39,747 bases of DNA from Planctomycetota bacterium (lineage in GTDB: Bacteria > Planctomycetota > JACQVV01): positions 1 to 39,747 of the forward strand of contig JACQVV010000273.1 of assembly GCA_016209595.1 (NCBI GenBank). The letters run 5' to 3'. Made by a program: the position numbers and the translations under genes. Under the pieces are notes generated by a model. It worked only from the letters and a program-made list of their open reading frames with translations. It did not search any database and was not told the origin of the DNA. Numbering within the stretch: the stretch's first letter is position 1; each line of letters begins with the position of its first letter. Below are positions 1 to 8,267 of the stretch, piece by piece.

Positions 1-1910
1 CGCGCGGCCTCGTTCGCCATGCCCAGCGCGAGCCGCTCGGCCATCTCCTGGGGCGGGAACTCGCGGCGCGAGGCCGCGCCGATCACCTTGTAGACCCGGC
101 GGTTGGGCCGTTTCTTCCGGAAGAAGAGACGCTTCCAGCCCCCTTTCGGCGGGTAGAGGAAGAACCCGCGCCCGTTCTTTCTCCCGAAGAGCCCCGCGTC
201 GGCGAGGCGTTGCGCGGCGCCGCTCGCCCGCGCGCCCCGCGCGGCCACGAACGACGCCATGTTGCGCGAGACGTGGGCGGCGACGTCGATCCCGACCTCG
301 TCCAGGAGCGCGATCGGCCCGACCGGGAAGCCGAAGTCCTTGAGAGCCCGATCGAGGGCGAGGAAGTCGGCGCCTTCCTCCAGGAGAAGCATCGCTTCGT
401 TCATGTAGGGGCCGAGGATGCGCGACGTGTAGAACCCCGGCCCGTCCCCGACCACGATCGGCGTCTTTCCCTGCTTCACGCCCACGTCGTAGGCGGTGGC
501 GACGACCCAGTCGGCTGTCTTCTCGGTTCGGATGATCTCCAGGAGCGGCATCTTCTCGACGGGACTGAAGTAGTGCATCCCGACCACGGTCTCGGGGCGC
601 GCCGAAGCCTGGGCGATCTGACCGATCGGGAGGGCCGACGTGTTCGTGGCGAAGATCGACTCGGGGCGCATCACCGCCTGGGTCTCGGCGATCACGCGCT
701 TCTTGAGATCGAGGTCCTCGAAGACCGCCTCGATCACGAGATCGACCCTGCGGAACTTCTCGAGGTCGATTGCGCCCGCGATCCGCGCGGCGATCCGGTC
801 CCGCTCGGTCCGGGCGAGCGCGCCCTTCTTCCGCCGGCCGTCGAGGTCCTGCCAGACATGCTTCACGCCGCCTGCGACTCGCTTCCAGTCCACGTCCTTC
901 AGGGCGACCACGATCTCCTTCTGCGCGGAGACGTTCGCGATGCCGGCGCCCATGAGCCCGGCCCCAAGGACGCCCAGCCGTTTCACCGGCCGCACGTGAT
1001 CCGCGAGCGGGTTCTTCTTCCGCGCGGTCATCCCGAGGAAGAGACGGATGAGACTTTTCGCCGCCTGCGTCCGGACGAGCTCGTCGAACCCCAGGGTCTC
1101 CGCCTCGTAGCCCGCGGCGGATCCCTCCTCCAGGCCCTTGCGGACCGCTTCCATGATCTTGGCCGGCGCGGGGTAGTTCCCGCGAGTCAGGGCGTGGACC
1201 GCTTTGGCCGCCTGCGAGAAGACGAGCTTCCGCCCGGGCCCGGTCGAGTCGAGGAACCACTGGAGAAAGCCGCGCCGCCGGCGCTTGCCGGCCGGCTTCC
1301 CCTCGGCGAGGTCGAGAGCAAGGCGGGCGGCGGCATCCACGAGGCCCCCCGGGTAGATGAGCGCGTCCACGAGCCCCATCTTCAGGGCGGGCCGGGCGAA
1401 GATCCGCTTTCCCGTGAGCATCATGTCGAGGGACTTCGAGAGGCCCACGAGCCGCGGGAGGCGCTGAGTCCCGCCGCCTCCCGGAAGGAGGCCGAGCTGC
1501 ACCTCGGGGAGCCCCAGGACCGTCCGGGGATGGTCGCTTGCGATCCTGCCTCGGCAGGCGAGCGCGACCTCCAGCCCCCCCCCCAGGCAGGCCCCGTGGA
1601 TCGCGGCGACGACGGGTTTGGTCCCGGTTTCCATCCGGTCGAGGAGGGCGTGCCCGCGGCGGGAGAGCTCCGCGGCCTTGCCGGGCTCGTCGATATCGAG
1701 GATCTTCTCGACGTTCGCGCCGGCGATGAAGTCGTCTTTTCGGCTCGCGAGCACGAGGGCGCGGATCGCGGAGTCGCTTCGCAACCGTTCCATGAGGCCC
1801 TCAAACTCCGAGAGCATCTCCTCCGAGAGGGTGTTCACCTTCTCCCCCTCCTGGTCCATCCAGACGACGGCGACGCCGTCCGGTCTCGTCTCGATCGTCG
1901 CGTAGCTCAT
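1..1910 (-). CDS. fadJ: Fatty-acid oxidation complex alpha subunit (enoyl-CoA hydratase / 3-hydroxyacyl-CoA dehydrogenase), partial
   Basis: Bifunctional beta-oxidation enzyme that hydrates enoyl-CoA and oxidises the 3-hydroxyacyl-CoA product with NAD. The frame opens with MSYATIETRPDGVAVVW at 1910 and stays open to the window edge (about 636 codons seen), so the C-terminus is missing. The crotonase half shows the oxyanion-hole segment HGACLGGGLEVAL (Glu about 114) and LPEVQLGLLPGGGGTQRLP (second catalytic Glu about 135). The dehydrogenase half has the Rossmann motif GVLGAGLMGAGIA and the active-site HYFSPVEKMPLLEII. The start ATG overlaps the stop of the upstream thiolase gene (ATGA), so the two are translationally coupled. 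A run of ten G on the coding strand inside the oxyanion-hole codons keeps the frame intact. FadJ and FadB cannot be separated on sequence alone; pairing with a FadI-type thiolase favours FadJ. Confidence 0.93.
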   Translation of the reverse strand, partial: MSYATIETRPDGVAVVWMDQEGEKVNTLSEEMLSEFEGLMERLRSDSAIRALVLASRKDDFIAGANVEKILDIDEPGKAAELSRRGHALLDRMETGTKPVVAAIHGACLGGGLEVALACRGRIASDHPRTVLGLPEVQLGLLPGGGGTQRLPRLVGLSKSLDMMLTGKRIFARPALKMGLVDALIYPGGLVDAAARLALDLAEGKPAGKRRRRGFLQWFLDSTGPGRKLVFSQAAKAVHALTRGNYPAPAKIMEAVRKGLEEGSAAGYEAETLGFDELVRTQAAKSLIRLFLGMTARKKNPLADHVRPVKRLGVLGAGLMGAGIANVSAQKEIVVALKDVDWKRVAGGVKHVWQDLDGRRKKGALARTERDRIAARIAGAIDLEKFRRVDLVIEAVFEDLDLKKRVIAETQAVMRPESIFATNTSALPIGQIAQASARPETVVGMHYFSPVEKMPLLEIIRTEKTADWVVATAYDVGVKQGKTPIVVGDGPGFYTSRILGPYMNEAMLLLEEGADFLALDRALKDFGFPVGPIALLDEVGIDVAAHVSRNMASFVAARGARASGAAQRLADAGLFGRKNGRGFFLYPPKGGWKRLFFRKKRPNRRVYKVIGAASRREFPPQEMAERLALGMANEAA

Positions 1911-3211
1911 GCCCCGATCCTTTCCAGAACCATCGCGTTCCCGAGGCCCCCCGCGGCGCATCCAGTGACCAGCCCGAAAGTCCCGTTCTCGCTCGCCAGG
2001 CGGCGCGCGCAGGCGAGGACCAGCCGTCCGCCGGTCGCGCCGAACGGGTGGCCGAGCGAGAGCGACCCGCCGTCCCGGTTCACCTTCTCCATGTCCACGG
2101 CGCCGAGCGGCGCGTCGAGGCCGAGCCGCTTCCGGGCGAGCTCGGGCGACTCCAGGCACCTGAGGCTCGCGAGCACGGCCCCCGCGAAGGCCTCGTGGAT
2201 CTCGAAGACGTCGATGTCTTTCAGCGTGAGCCCAGCTTCCCGGAGGGCGACCGGGATCGAGAAGGCCGGGCCGAGCAGGAGCTCGTCCAGCGTGTCGGAG
2301 CCCCGGTAGGCCCATGCGCGGATCCTCGCTCGCGGTGTGAGTCCGAGCTCGCGCGCTCGTTCCTCGTCCGCGAGGAGGAGCGCGCTCGCGCCGTCCGTGA
2401 GGAACGACGAGTTCCCCGCGGTCGCCGTCCCGAAGCGCCTGGTGAACGCCGGCCCGAGCCCCGCGAGCTTCTCCATCGTCGTGTCCCCGCGAAAGCCGTT
2501 GTCCGCTTCGATCGGCTCGAAGTCGGGGGGCACGATCGCGGTCTCGATCTCCTGGGCGAGTCTTCCCTCGGCCGTCGCCTTCGCCGCGGCGAGGTGGGAG
2601 CGGAGCGCGAACTCGTCCTGCTCCTTGCGTGAGACGCCGGCGAACGCCGTCAGCCGGTCGCAACTCTGGCCCATCGTGAGGCCCGTCGAGAACTCCGAGA
2701 TCGAGGGGACCTCCGGCAGGAGATGGGAGAGGCGGAAGCCCCGGAAGAACTTGAGCCAGTCGAGGGGCTTCTTGTACTTCTGCGCCCCGATCAGGCGCTT
2801 CCTCATGGGCCGCCGGAAGCGGATCGGAATGTCGGAGCATGTCTCCGCGCCCCCCGCCACGACTACCCGAGCGAGGCCGGCGCGGATCCGTTCGGCCCCG
2901 GTCGTGATCGCCTGGTTCGCCGAAATGCACGCCATGGTCACGGTGTGCGCCGGGACATGCTTCGGGATCCCGGCGGCGAGCGCCGCCTCGCGAGCGAGGT
3001 TCGACGTCGCCATGTCCTGGATCACGGTTCCCATCACCACCTCGTCGATGGCGGCGGCTTCGATCCCGGTCCCGTGGAGGAGGCCGGAGATGGCGAGGCG
3101 ACCGAGGTCGTAGGCCATGAGGTCGCGGAAACCAGTCCCGGACTTGAGGAAAGGAGTCCGGCAGCCGCCCGCGATGACGACGCGAGGACTGCCGTTTTTC
3201 GTGGATGCCAT
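1907..3211 (-). CDS. fadI: Acetyl-CoA C-acyltransferase (3-ketoacyl-CoA thiolase)
   Basis: Beta subunit of the beta-oxidation complex; it cleaves 3-ketoacyl-CoA with CoA to acetyl-CoA and a shortened acyl-CoA. I start it at the ATG giving MASTKNGSPRVVIAGGCRTP (434 aa, close to the usual length of FadI); the longer open frame upstream is low-complexity and has no thiolase features. The nucleophilic Cys is in VTMACISANQA (Cys95). The C-terminal half has HEAFAGAVLASL and GHPFGATGGR, and the second active-site Cys is in VTGCAAGGLGNAMV. It lies first in a two-gene operon with the fadJ-type gene, with a 4-nt overlap. It is divergent from the glycoside-hydrolase-like lipoprotein, with about 200 bp between the starts and no convincing promoter there. 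Confidence 0.93.
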   Translation of the reverse strand: MASTKNGSPRVVIAGGCRTPFLKSGTGFRDLMAYDLGRLAISGLLHGTGIEAAAIDEVVMGTVIQDMATSNLAREAALAAGIPKHVPAHTVTMACISANQAITTGAERIRAGLARVVVAGGAETCSDIPIRFRRPMRKRLIGAQKYKKPLDWLKFFRGFRLSHLLPEVPSISEFSTGLTMGQSCDRLTAFAGVSRKEQDEFALRSHLAAAKATAEGRLAQEIETAIVPPDFEPIEADNGFRGDTTMEKLAGLGPAFTRRFGTATAGNSSFLTDGASALLLADEERARELGLTPRARIRAWAYRGSDTLDELLLGPAFSIPVALREAGLTLKDIDVFEIHEAFAGAVLASLRCLESPELARKRLGLDAPLGAVDMEKVNRDGGSLSLGHPFGATGGRLVLACARRLASENGTFGLVTGCAAGGLGNAMVLERIGA

Positions 3212-3413
3212 CGGGAGTTCCGTTCTTCGTTTTCGATTCTGGTAACGACGGCGCTGGAGCGCTTGCGCGACCCCGGACAAGGACGGGATTCTATCCCCGC
3301 TCCCACCCTGGCGATACGGTCCTCCAGGGGAGGACCGGGGAGCCGCGGGAGCAAGACGGCGCCTCTTCTTGTAGGATGGCCCGCCGCGAACCGGAGACCG
3401 GAGAACCCCTTCG

Positions 3414-5011
3414 ATGCGCCCCATCCTTTCGTCCCGTGTGTTGGTCCTCCTGCTGGCGGTCGGGTGCCGTGGCGGGATCCCGATTGCAGGACACGACGAT
3501 CCCCCGACGCGCGAGGAGATGGAGCGCCGGCGCTCGTCGCCCTTCGGGATCGAGTACGCCCTGCCGCTTCAGCGGGGCTCGGCCCAGACGCCGGATGTGG
3601 CCGAGATCTATCGCGGCCTCGGCGCGCGCTGGGTGAAGTTCCAGGGCGTCCGGTGGGAGGGGATCGAACCCGCGCCTCCGCGGGAGGGGCGCCACGAGTA
3701 CCGGTTCGAGCGGCTCGACGAGTTCGTGCTCGCATGGCAGCGCGCCGGATACCACGTCCAGGTGCACCTCCAGGCGTCGTCCGCGTGGGCGGGGAGCGAG
3801 GGGACGGGCCCGGCCACCGAGGGATTCGGGTGGAAGGTGATGGAGTTCTTCGCCAGGCCACCGACCGTCCCGAAGGAGGAGTTCCTCGACGACTACGAGG
3901 CGTTCGTCGAGGCCGTTGTCGAGCGCTACGACGGAGACGGGGTCGCGGATCTTCCGGGCCTCGTGGCGCCGATCCTCGACTACGAGATCGAGAGCGAGGT
4001 GCAGCACCTCCCTTTCTGGGCGTCGGGCGTGGAGGACTACCACCGGATGCTCGGGATCGCGTGCGCGGCCGTGCACCGGGCCTCGCCCTCCGCGCGGGTC
4101 CTGCTCTCGGGGATCCATGTCGGCGAGTTCGTAGCGGACGACCCGCCCGACGACGTGCTCGAGGCGCGCTTCCGCAAGGCGACGGAGGGGCTGCCCGAGG
4201 CGGGGGTGGAGCTGGCCGCGCGCGTGCGGCTCTTCCTGCCGCGCATCCTGTCGTTCACCGACCGCTACGACGCCGTCGAGTTCCACTCTCTGGAGGACAC
4301 CGCGGAAGCGATCCCCGGTACGGTCCGGTGGATCCGCCGCCAGATGGGCGAGGGAGGCCGCGAGAAGCCGATCTGGGCGGGGACGCGACGAGCGCGCTCG
4401 AGGCGGCCGACCCGGTCGGCCTCTCCGCGGGCGGCGGGCTCACGCTTCCGGACAGGAAGCGGGTCCGCAACGCGCATCAAAACCCTTTTTTTCTGGGGCG
4501 CGATCGCGTGATCGCCTGGTTCCGCGCGGAGCAGGCGTGTCTTGCCGTGAAGAAGGCGGTCGTCGCGGTCGGATCGGGTTGCGAGCGAATCTTCCTCGCG
4601 TCGCTGGAGGACTGGCCCGGGTCCCCCTGGGCCTTCCACGGCCTCGTCGACCAGCGCGGCGATCCGAAGCCCGTCTTCAACGCGCTCTCTCTCCTCTTCC
4701 AGACTCTGGAGGGGTACGAGCGCGTCGAGGCCCTCGATCTCGGCGAGGCCGGCATCCGGACGTTCCGATTCGCTCTCCCCGGCGGCGAGACGATCGTTCT
4801 CTGGGCGGACGATCGCGTCCTCCAGACCTGGGAGACCCCGCCCGCGGAGCCGCGGAGAGTCCGCCTCCCGCTCGCGCGGCGCGGCGGGCGCTGGACGCGG
4901 ATTCCGACCGCCAAGGACGAGGAGACGCGCTGGACGGGGATTGCCGCGGGCCAGGACTTCGTGGCTCTGGAGATCGGGGAGACTCCCGTCCTCGTCGAAG
5001 CGGGGCGGTAG
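3414..5011 (+). CDS. Glycoside-hydrolase-like lipoprotein with an apparent frameshift
   Basis: N-terminal hydrophobic segment ending in a plausible lipobox (LLLAVGC, residues 13-19), then a probable (beta/alpha)8 glycosidase-like domain: GIEYALPLQRG, GLGARWVKFQGVRWEGIEP, YHVQVHLQASSAW. The segment DYEIESEVQHLPFW could hold the acid/base Glu. The first frame runs into unrelated sequence after REKPIWAG at about 4382 and stops at 4511. The homologous-looking continuation DATSALEAADPVGLSAGG is in the -1 frame from 4382 and runs to 5011, ending in a beta-rich C-terminal domain (ETIVLWADDRVLQTWE). The shift is at the G tract 4379-4382, consistent with loss of one G by mutation or by assembly error. 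Reconstructed length is about 532 aa. Family is uncertain (cellulase/GH5- or GH39-like fold). A Shine-Dalgarno GGAGAA lies about 9 nt before the ATG. Confidence 0.7.
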
Positions 5012-5110
5012 CGAGCTTCCGCGGGCCATGCGCCGGGTCCCGAATGGGAATCTCCGGAAGTGCATAGATGAGGGAGGCAAACCAAGGCCCCCATCGAAAG
5101 GATCCGAGCC

Positions 5111-5335
5111 ATGCCCAGCACCCAAGGAAGCGACACTGCCCGAGACATCTCCCGCGTCGTCACCGCCCTCTCGACCATACCTTCCAGCATGGCCGGCATG
5201 AAGATCGCGTTCGGCCAGCGGGACGGAGGGGAGTATGCCGGGAGCGATGGCATCGCCTTCGGAGGTCCCACTGCTGTCCACCTTATCGGGACCTTCGCGA
5301 TCAACAACTTCGGCGGGCTCGGAGGGGGGCTCTAG
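5111..5335 (+). CDS. Hypothetical small protein (74 aa)
   Basis: I do not recognise this. It opens MPSTQGSDTARDISRVVTAL and ends in a Gly-rich hydrophobic tail (FAINNFGGLGGGL), with a Gly/Asp-rich middle (FGQRDGGEYAGSDGIAFGG). An AAAGGA sequence lies about 10 nt upstream of the ATG, which is reasonable for a ribosome binding site. It sits alone in the 371-bp space between the lipoprotein gene (same strand, 99 bp upstream) and the convergent ABC permease gene. No signal peptide or clear membrane helix is visible. It could be a chance ORF: at this GC content open frames of this size are common. The composition, lower in Arg and Pro than shadow frames, argues mildly for a real protein. Confidence 0.4.
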   Translation: MPSTQGSDTARDISRVVTALSTIPSSMAGMKIAFGQRDGGEYAGSDGIAFGGPTAVHLIGTFAINNFGGLGGGL

Positions 5336-5382
5336 CCCGTCGCCCGATGGCCGCATTGGCCGGGGGAACCGCGGAAGCAGTT

Positions 5383-6375
5383 CTACCCGCGGCCTTCCCC
5401 CTGGCGATACAGGATCCAGAGGAACGCCGGCGCGCCGAGGAGCGCGGTGAGGACTCCGATCGGGAACTCCCCCGCGCCGAACCGGCCTAGCCACCGGCAG
5501 GCCGCGTCGGCGAGGACCAGGAACGCGGCGCCGGCAAGGAGGGTCGCGGGGAGGAGCCGGCGATGGCCGGGGCCGAGGATCAGCCGGACCGCGTGGGGGA
5601 CGACGAGCCCGACGAACGGGATAGGGCCGGCGTGGCTCACGATCGAGGCCGTGGAGAACGAGGCGGCGAGGAGGACGGCCATTCGCGCGCGGCCGACGGC
5701 GACGCCGCGCGAGGCGGCGAGCTCCTCCCCCGCGGCGAGGAGGTCGAGCTCGCGGGCGAAGAGGAGGCAGGCGAGCGAGCCGGCCGCGGCGAGCGGGAGG
5801 ACGCGGGCGGGGTCCCCCATTCCCACGACATCGAGCGATCCGGCCATCCAGCGGAACATCTCCGCGGTGCGGTACGGGTTGGCAAGGTGCTGGACGAGGA
5901 GGACCGCCGCGCCGAAGAGGAAGTGGAGCGTCACCCCCGCGAGGAGGAGCGTCGCCGTGGAGATCCGGCTCCCGCGGCGGGCGAGGAGCCAGACGGCGCC
6001 GACCGCGACGAGCGAGCCCGCGAACGCCGCGAGGGGGACGGTCGAGATGCCCAGGAACGCGATGTCGAGACCGAGGCGGATCGCGAGGACCGCGCCGAGA
6101 GAGGCGCCTCCCGAGATCCCGAGCGTGAACGGCGTCGCGAGTGAGTTCCGGAAGAGCCCCTGGAAGACCGCGCCGGCGAGCGCGAGCCCGGCGCCGGCAA
6201 TCGCGGCGAAGACGACGCGGGGGAGCCGGATCTCACGGAAAACGTCTCGGTCCCCCGAATCCGGATCGTCGATCGCCCGGGTGAGATCGAAGGGCTTGCT
6301 CCCGGTGAGGATCCCGGCGAGGATCGCAAGGGCGAGGAGCGCTGCCAGGGCGATGAAGGGGGCCGCGGACCTCAC
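5383..6375 (-). CDS. ABC transporter permease, FecCD/BtuC family
   Basis: Inner-membrane permease (330 aa, usual family length) of a cobalamin, heme or ferric-siderophore importer. About nine to ten hydrophobic segments are visible. Family motifs include RLPRVVFAAIAGAGLALAG, GLFRNSLATPFTLGISGGAS, the coupling-helix region with GPIPFVGLVVPHAVRLILG, and the C-terminal GEFPIGVLTALLGAPAFLW. It starts at a GTG that overlaps the stop of the ATPase gene (GTGA), and it is the last gene of the three-gene importer operon. The substrate cannot be fixed from the permease itself; the neighbouring binding protein suggests a BtuF-type ligand. The stop is convergent with the small ORF at 5111-5335. Confidence 0.9.
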   Translation of the reverse strand: MRSAAPFIALAALLALAILAGILTGSKPFDLTRAIDDPDSGDRDVFREIRLPRVVFAAIAGAGLALAGAVFQGLFRNSLATPFTLGISGGASLGAVLAIRLGLDIAFLGISTVPLAAFAGSLVAVGAVWLLARRGSRISTATLLLAGVTLHFLFGAAVLLVQHLANPYRTAEMFRWMAGSLDVVGMGDPARVLPLAAAGSLACLLFARELDLLAAGEELAASRGVAVGRARMAVLLAASFSTASIVSHAGPIPFVGLVVPHAVRLILGPGHRRLLPATLLAGAAFLVLADAACRWLGRFGAGEFPIGVLTALLGAPAFLWILYRQGEGRG

Positions 6376-7160
6376 GGGAGAGGTCGTCCCGGGACGAGCA
6401 CCGGGCCGTCGGGCCCCGCGAGTCTCGTCCAGCTGACGCGATAGACCTCGGCGAGGACATCCTCGCGCAGGACCTCGTCCGGGGTCCCGAGCTCGCGGGT
6501 GCGCCCGGCCGCGAGGAGGAGAATCCGCCGAGCGAAGCGCGCCGCGAACGTGAGGTCGTGCGTCACGGCGACGACCGTGCGGCCCTCGCGGGCCGAAAGC
6601 GAGGCGAGGAGCTCGTAGATCTCGATCGCGTGGCGGGGGTCGAGGTGGGCCGAGGGTTCGTCGAGAAGGAGGACTGGAGTCTCCTGGGCGAGGGCGGCGG
6701 CGACGAGAACTCTCTGGCGCTCTCCGCCCGAGAGGGTGCCGAGCGGCCGGCGCTCGAGGACGGCGGCCCCCGCGCGCGCGAGGGCGCGTTCCACGGCCTC
6801 GCGGTCCGCGGCCCCCTGGGCGGCGAACGGCGCGAGGTGCGGGTAGCGGGACATCGCGACGAACTCGCGGGCCGTGAACGCGAAGGGGACCTCGAGCGCC
6901 TGCGGGACCCAGGCGGCCCGCCGGGCGACCTCGCGGCGCGAAAGCGTGGCGACGTTCTTCCCCGAAAGCCGCACGGCCCCGCTCGCGGGCACGAGGAGCC
7001 CCGCGAGGAGGCGAAGGAGCGTGGTCTTTCCCGCCCCGTTCGGCCCGATCACGGCGAGAAAGTCGCCTCCGGGCACGGCGAGGTCGATGCCGGAGAGGAC
7101 CGGGGCGCCGTCGTAGGCGAAGCGGACGTCCTCGGCGGAGAGGATCGGGTCCTCGCTCAC
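6372..7160 (-). CDS. ABC transporter ATP-binding protein, BtuD/FecE type
   Basis: Cytoplasmic ATPase (262 aa) energising the importer. I start at the GTG giving (V)SEDPILSAEDVRFAYDGAP, because it overlaps the upstream stop by 4 nt (GTGA) and gives the normal family length; the much longer open frame upstream is a shadow of the binding-protein gene. Walker A is GPNGAGKTT, the ABC signature is LSGGERQRVLVAAAL, Walker B is VLLLDEPSAHLD and the H-loop is VAVTHDLTFA. All key residues are intact. It is middle gene of the operon binding protein - ATPase - permease, both junctions being 4-nt overlaps. Confidence 0.93.
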   Translation of the reverse strand: MSEDPILSAEDVRFAYDGAPVLSGIDLAVPGGDFLAVIGPNGAGKTTLLRLLAGLLVPASGAVRLSGKNVATLSRREVARRAAWVPQALEVPFAFTAREFVAMSRYPHLAPFAAQGAADREAVERALARAGAAVLERRPLGTLSGGERQRVLVAAALAQETPVLLLDEPSAHLDPRHAIEIYELLASLSAREGRTVVAVTHDLTFAARFARRILLLAAGRTRELGTPDEVLREDVLAEVYRVSWTRLAGPDGPVLVPGRPLP

Positions 7161-8086
7161 TCCGGGAACGCCTCGGGGTGGAGGACCTCTGCGAGCCGGC
7201 GCGCGGCCTGGCCGAGCCGGGGACCGTTGACCACGAGGTAGTCCTCGGCGAGGAGGTGAATCTGGCCGCGCGCGACCGCCGGGATGGAGCCGAGGACCGA
7301 CCAGAGCTCGAGAACCTCGCGGTGCCGCGCTTCGCTCGTGTCCTGGCCCGCCTCGACCTCCAGGATGACGTCGGGGGCGGCGGCGACCAACTCCTCGGCC
7401 GAGACTTGCGGGTAGTGGGCGTCCCTCGCCGCGAGAGCGTTCGTCCCGCCAGCGACGTCGAGGAGCTGGCCCAGGTATGTCCCGGGACCCGCCGCGGTCA
7501 TTCCCCGGATCGCGCCCGGCTCGCGGGCGACCAGGACAAGGACCGAGGGGCGCTCGAGCCCCGCAACCCGAGAGCGGACCCTGTCGAGCTCCTGGCCGAT
7601 CTTCGTCGCGAGCACTCGTGCCTCGCCGGCATGTCCCGTCCGTTCGCCCAGTTCCCGGATCGCGCCGAAGACGTCCTCGACGGTCTCCCACTCGACCGAG
7701 AGGGTCTCGATCCCGAGGGCGCGGATCTTCCTCGCCAGCTCCTCGTGGACCTGGGCGCCGCCCTGGAGGACGACGAGGTCGGGAGAGAGGGCGACGAGTG
7801 CCTCGAAGTCGAGGTCGTAGTAGCCGCCAACTTTGGGCAGCGCCTTCGCGTCCTCGGGCCACTCGCAGTAGCGGCAGACGCCGGCCACCTGGTCGCCGGC
7901 CCCGATCGCGAAGAGGATCTCGGTCGGCGTGCGAGCCGTGGAGACGATGCGTTGGGGGGCTCTCGATCGCTCTTGCGAGCCGGGATCGCCGGACCATCCT
8001 CCCGTTAACAAGGCCAGCGCCCCCGCGATTGCCCCCAGGATGGGGATGCCCAACCAGATCAGCGGGGCAAGCGCGCAGCGTTTCAT
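7157..8086 (-). CDS. Periplasmic substrate-binding protein, BtuF-like (cobalamin or iron-siderophore)
   Basis: First gene of the importer operon, 309 aa. The N-terminus MKRCALAPLIWLGIPILGAI is a long hydrophobic segment that probably acts as a signal or membrane anchor; no lipobox is evident. The mature part starts near RIVSTARTPTEILFAIGAGDQVAGV and contains the class III binding-protein pattern ALPKVGGYYDLDFEALVALSPDLVV, followed by a helical linker, GTYLGQLLDVAGGTNALA and PQVSAEELVAAAPDVIL. These resemble BtuF/vitamin B12 binding proteins, but siderophore binders share the pattern. I looked for a cobalamin riboswitch in the 180 bp upstream and saw none. Confidence 0.85.
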   Translation of the reverse strand: MKRCALAPLIWLGIPILGAIAGALALLTGGWSGDPGSQERSRAPQRIVSTARTPTEILFAIGAGDQVAGVCRYCEWPEDAKALPKVGGYYDLDFEALVALSPDLVVLQGGAQVHEELARKIRALGIETLSVEWETVEDVFGAIRELGERTGHAGEARVLATKIGQELDRVRSRVAGLERPSVLVLVAREPGAIRGMTAAGPGTYLGQLLDVAGGTNALAARDAHYPQVSAEELVAAAPDVILEVEAGQDTSEARHREVLELWSVLGSIPAVARGQIHLLAEDYLVVNGPRLGQAARRLAEVLHPEAFPE

Positions 8087-8114
8087 GAATCGTTCACTTG
8101 CTGAACCTTAAACA

Positions 8115-8147
8115 CGACCGGCGCCCCCGCTTGGAGGCGCCGGGTCG
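8115..8147 (-). terminator. Stem-loop between the DUF3106-like gene and the importer operon
   Basis: Inverted repeat with arms CGACCGGCGCC and GGCGCCGGGTCG (11 bp with one bulged G) around a 10-nt loop. On the minus strand it is followed by GTGTTTAAGG, a weak T-rich stretch. It is placed to end the minus-strand transcript coming from 8268 and to separate it from the binding-protein gene starting at 8086. It could also be an untranslated leader hairpin of the importer operon. Confidence 0.5.
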
Positions 8148-8170
8148 CCAGCATCGGCCGGGTTAGGATG

Positions 8171-8264
8171 GCAGGCTGGAGACCGGAGGCTGGAGACCGA
8201 AGGAAAAACAGGCGATGTGCACTCGGCCGTTCCTCCAGCCTACAGCCTCCAGCCTAGAGCCTGG
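8171..8264. repeat. Inverted pair of GGCTGGA-type heptamer arrays
   Basis: Left array (8174-8203) reads as consecutive 7-mers of the type GGCTGGA / GACCGGA / GGCTGGA / GACCGAA. The right array (8231-8264) carries the reverse complement pattern (TCCAGCC, TACAGCC, TCCAGCC, TAGAGCC). About 28 bp separate them, starting with GGAAAAACAGG. The whole could fold into a long imperfect hairpin. It lies just after the stop of the gene ending at 8268. It resembles, in architecture but not in unit sequence, the element at 16142-16220. Confidence 0.65.
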
Positions 8265-8267
8265 TTG

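Noticed and set aside
210..2632. Very long plus-strand open frames opposite fadI/fadJ (up to 699 codons)
   Set aside because: Arg/Asp/Glu/Pro-rich shadow text typical of antisense frames in GC-rich genes; the minus strand encodes unmistakable thiolase and FadJ motifs.
4375..4390. Programmed -1 frameshift in the glycosidase-like gene
   Set aside because: No X-XXY-YYZ slippery heptamer or obvious stimulatory structure was identified; loss of one G in a GGGG tract is simpler.
8087..8267. Cobalamin riboswitch upstream of the BtuF-like gene
   Set aside because: No B12-box-like sequence or characteristic junction found; the region is explained by a GC-rich hairpin and heptamer arrays.
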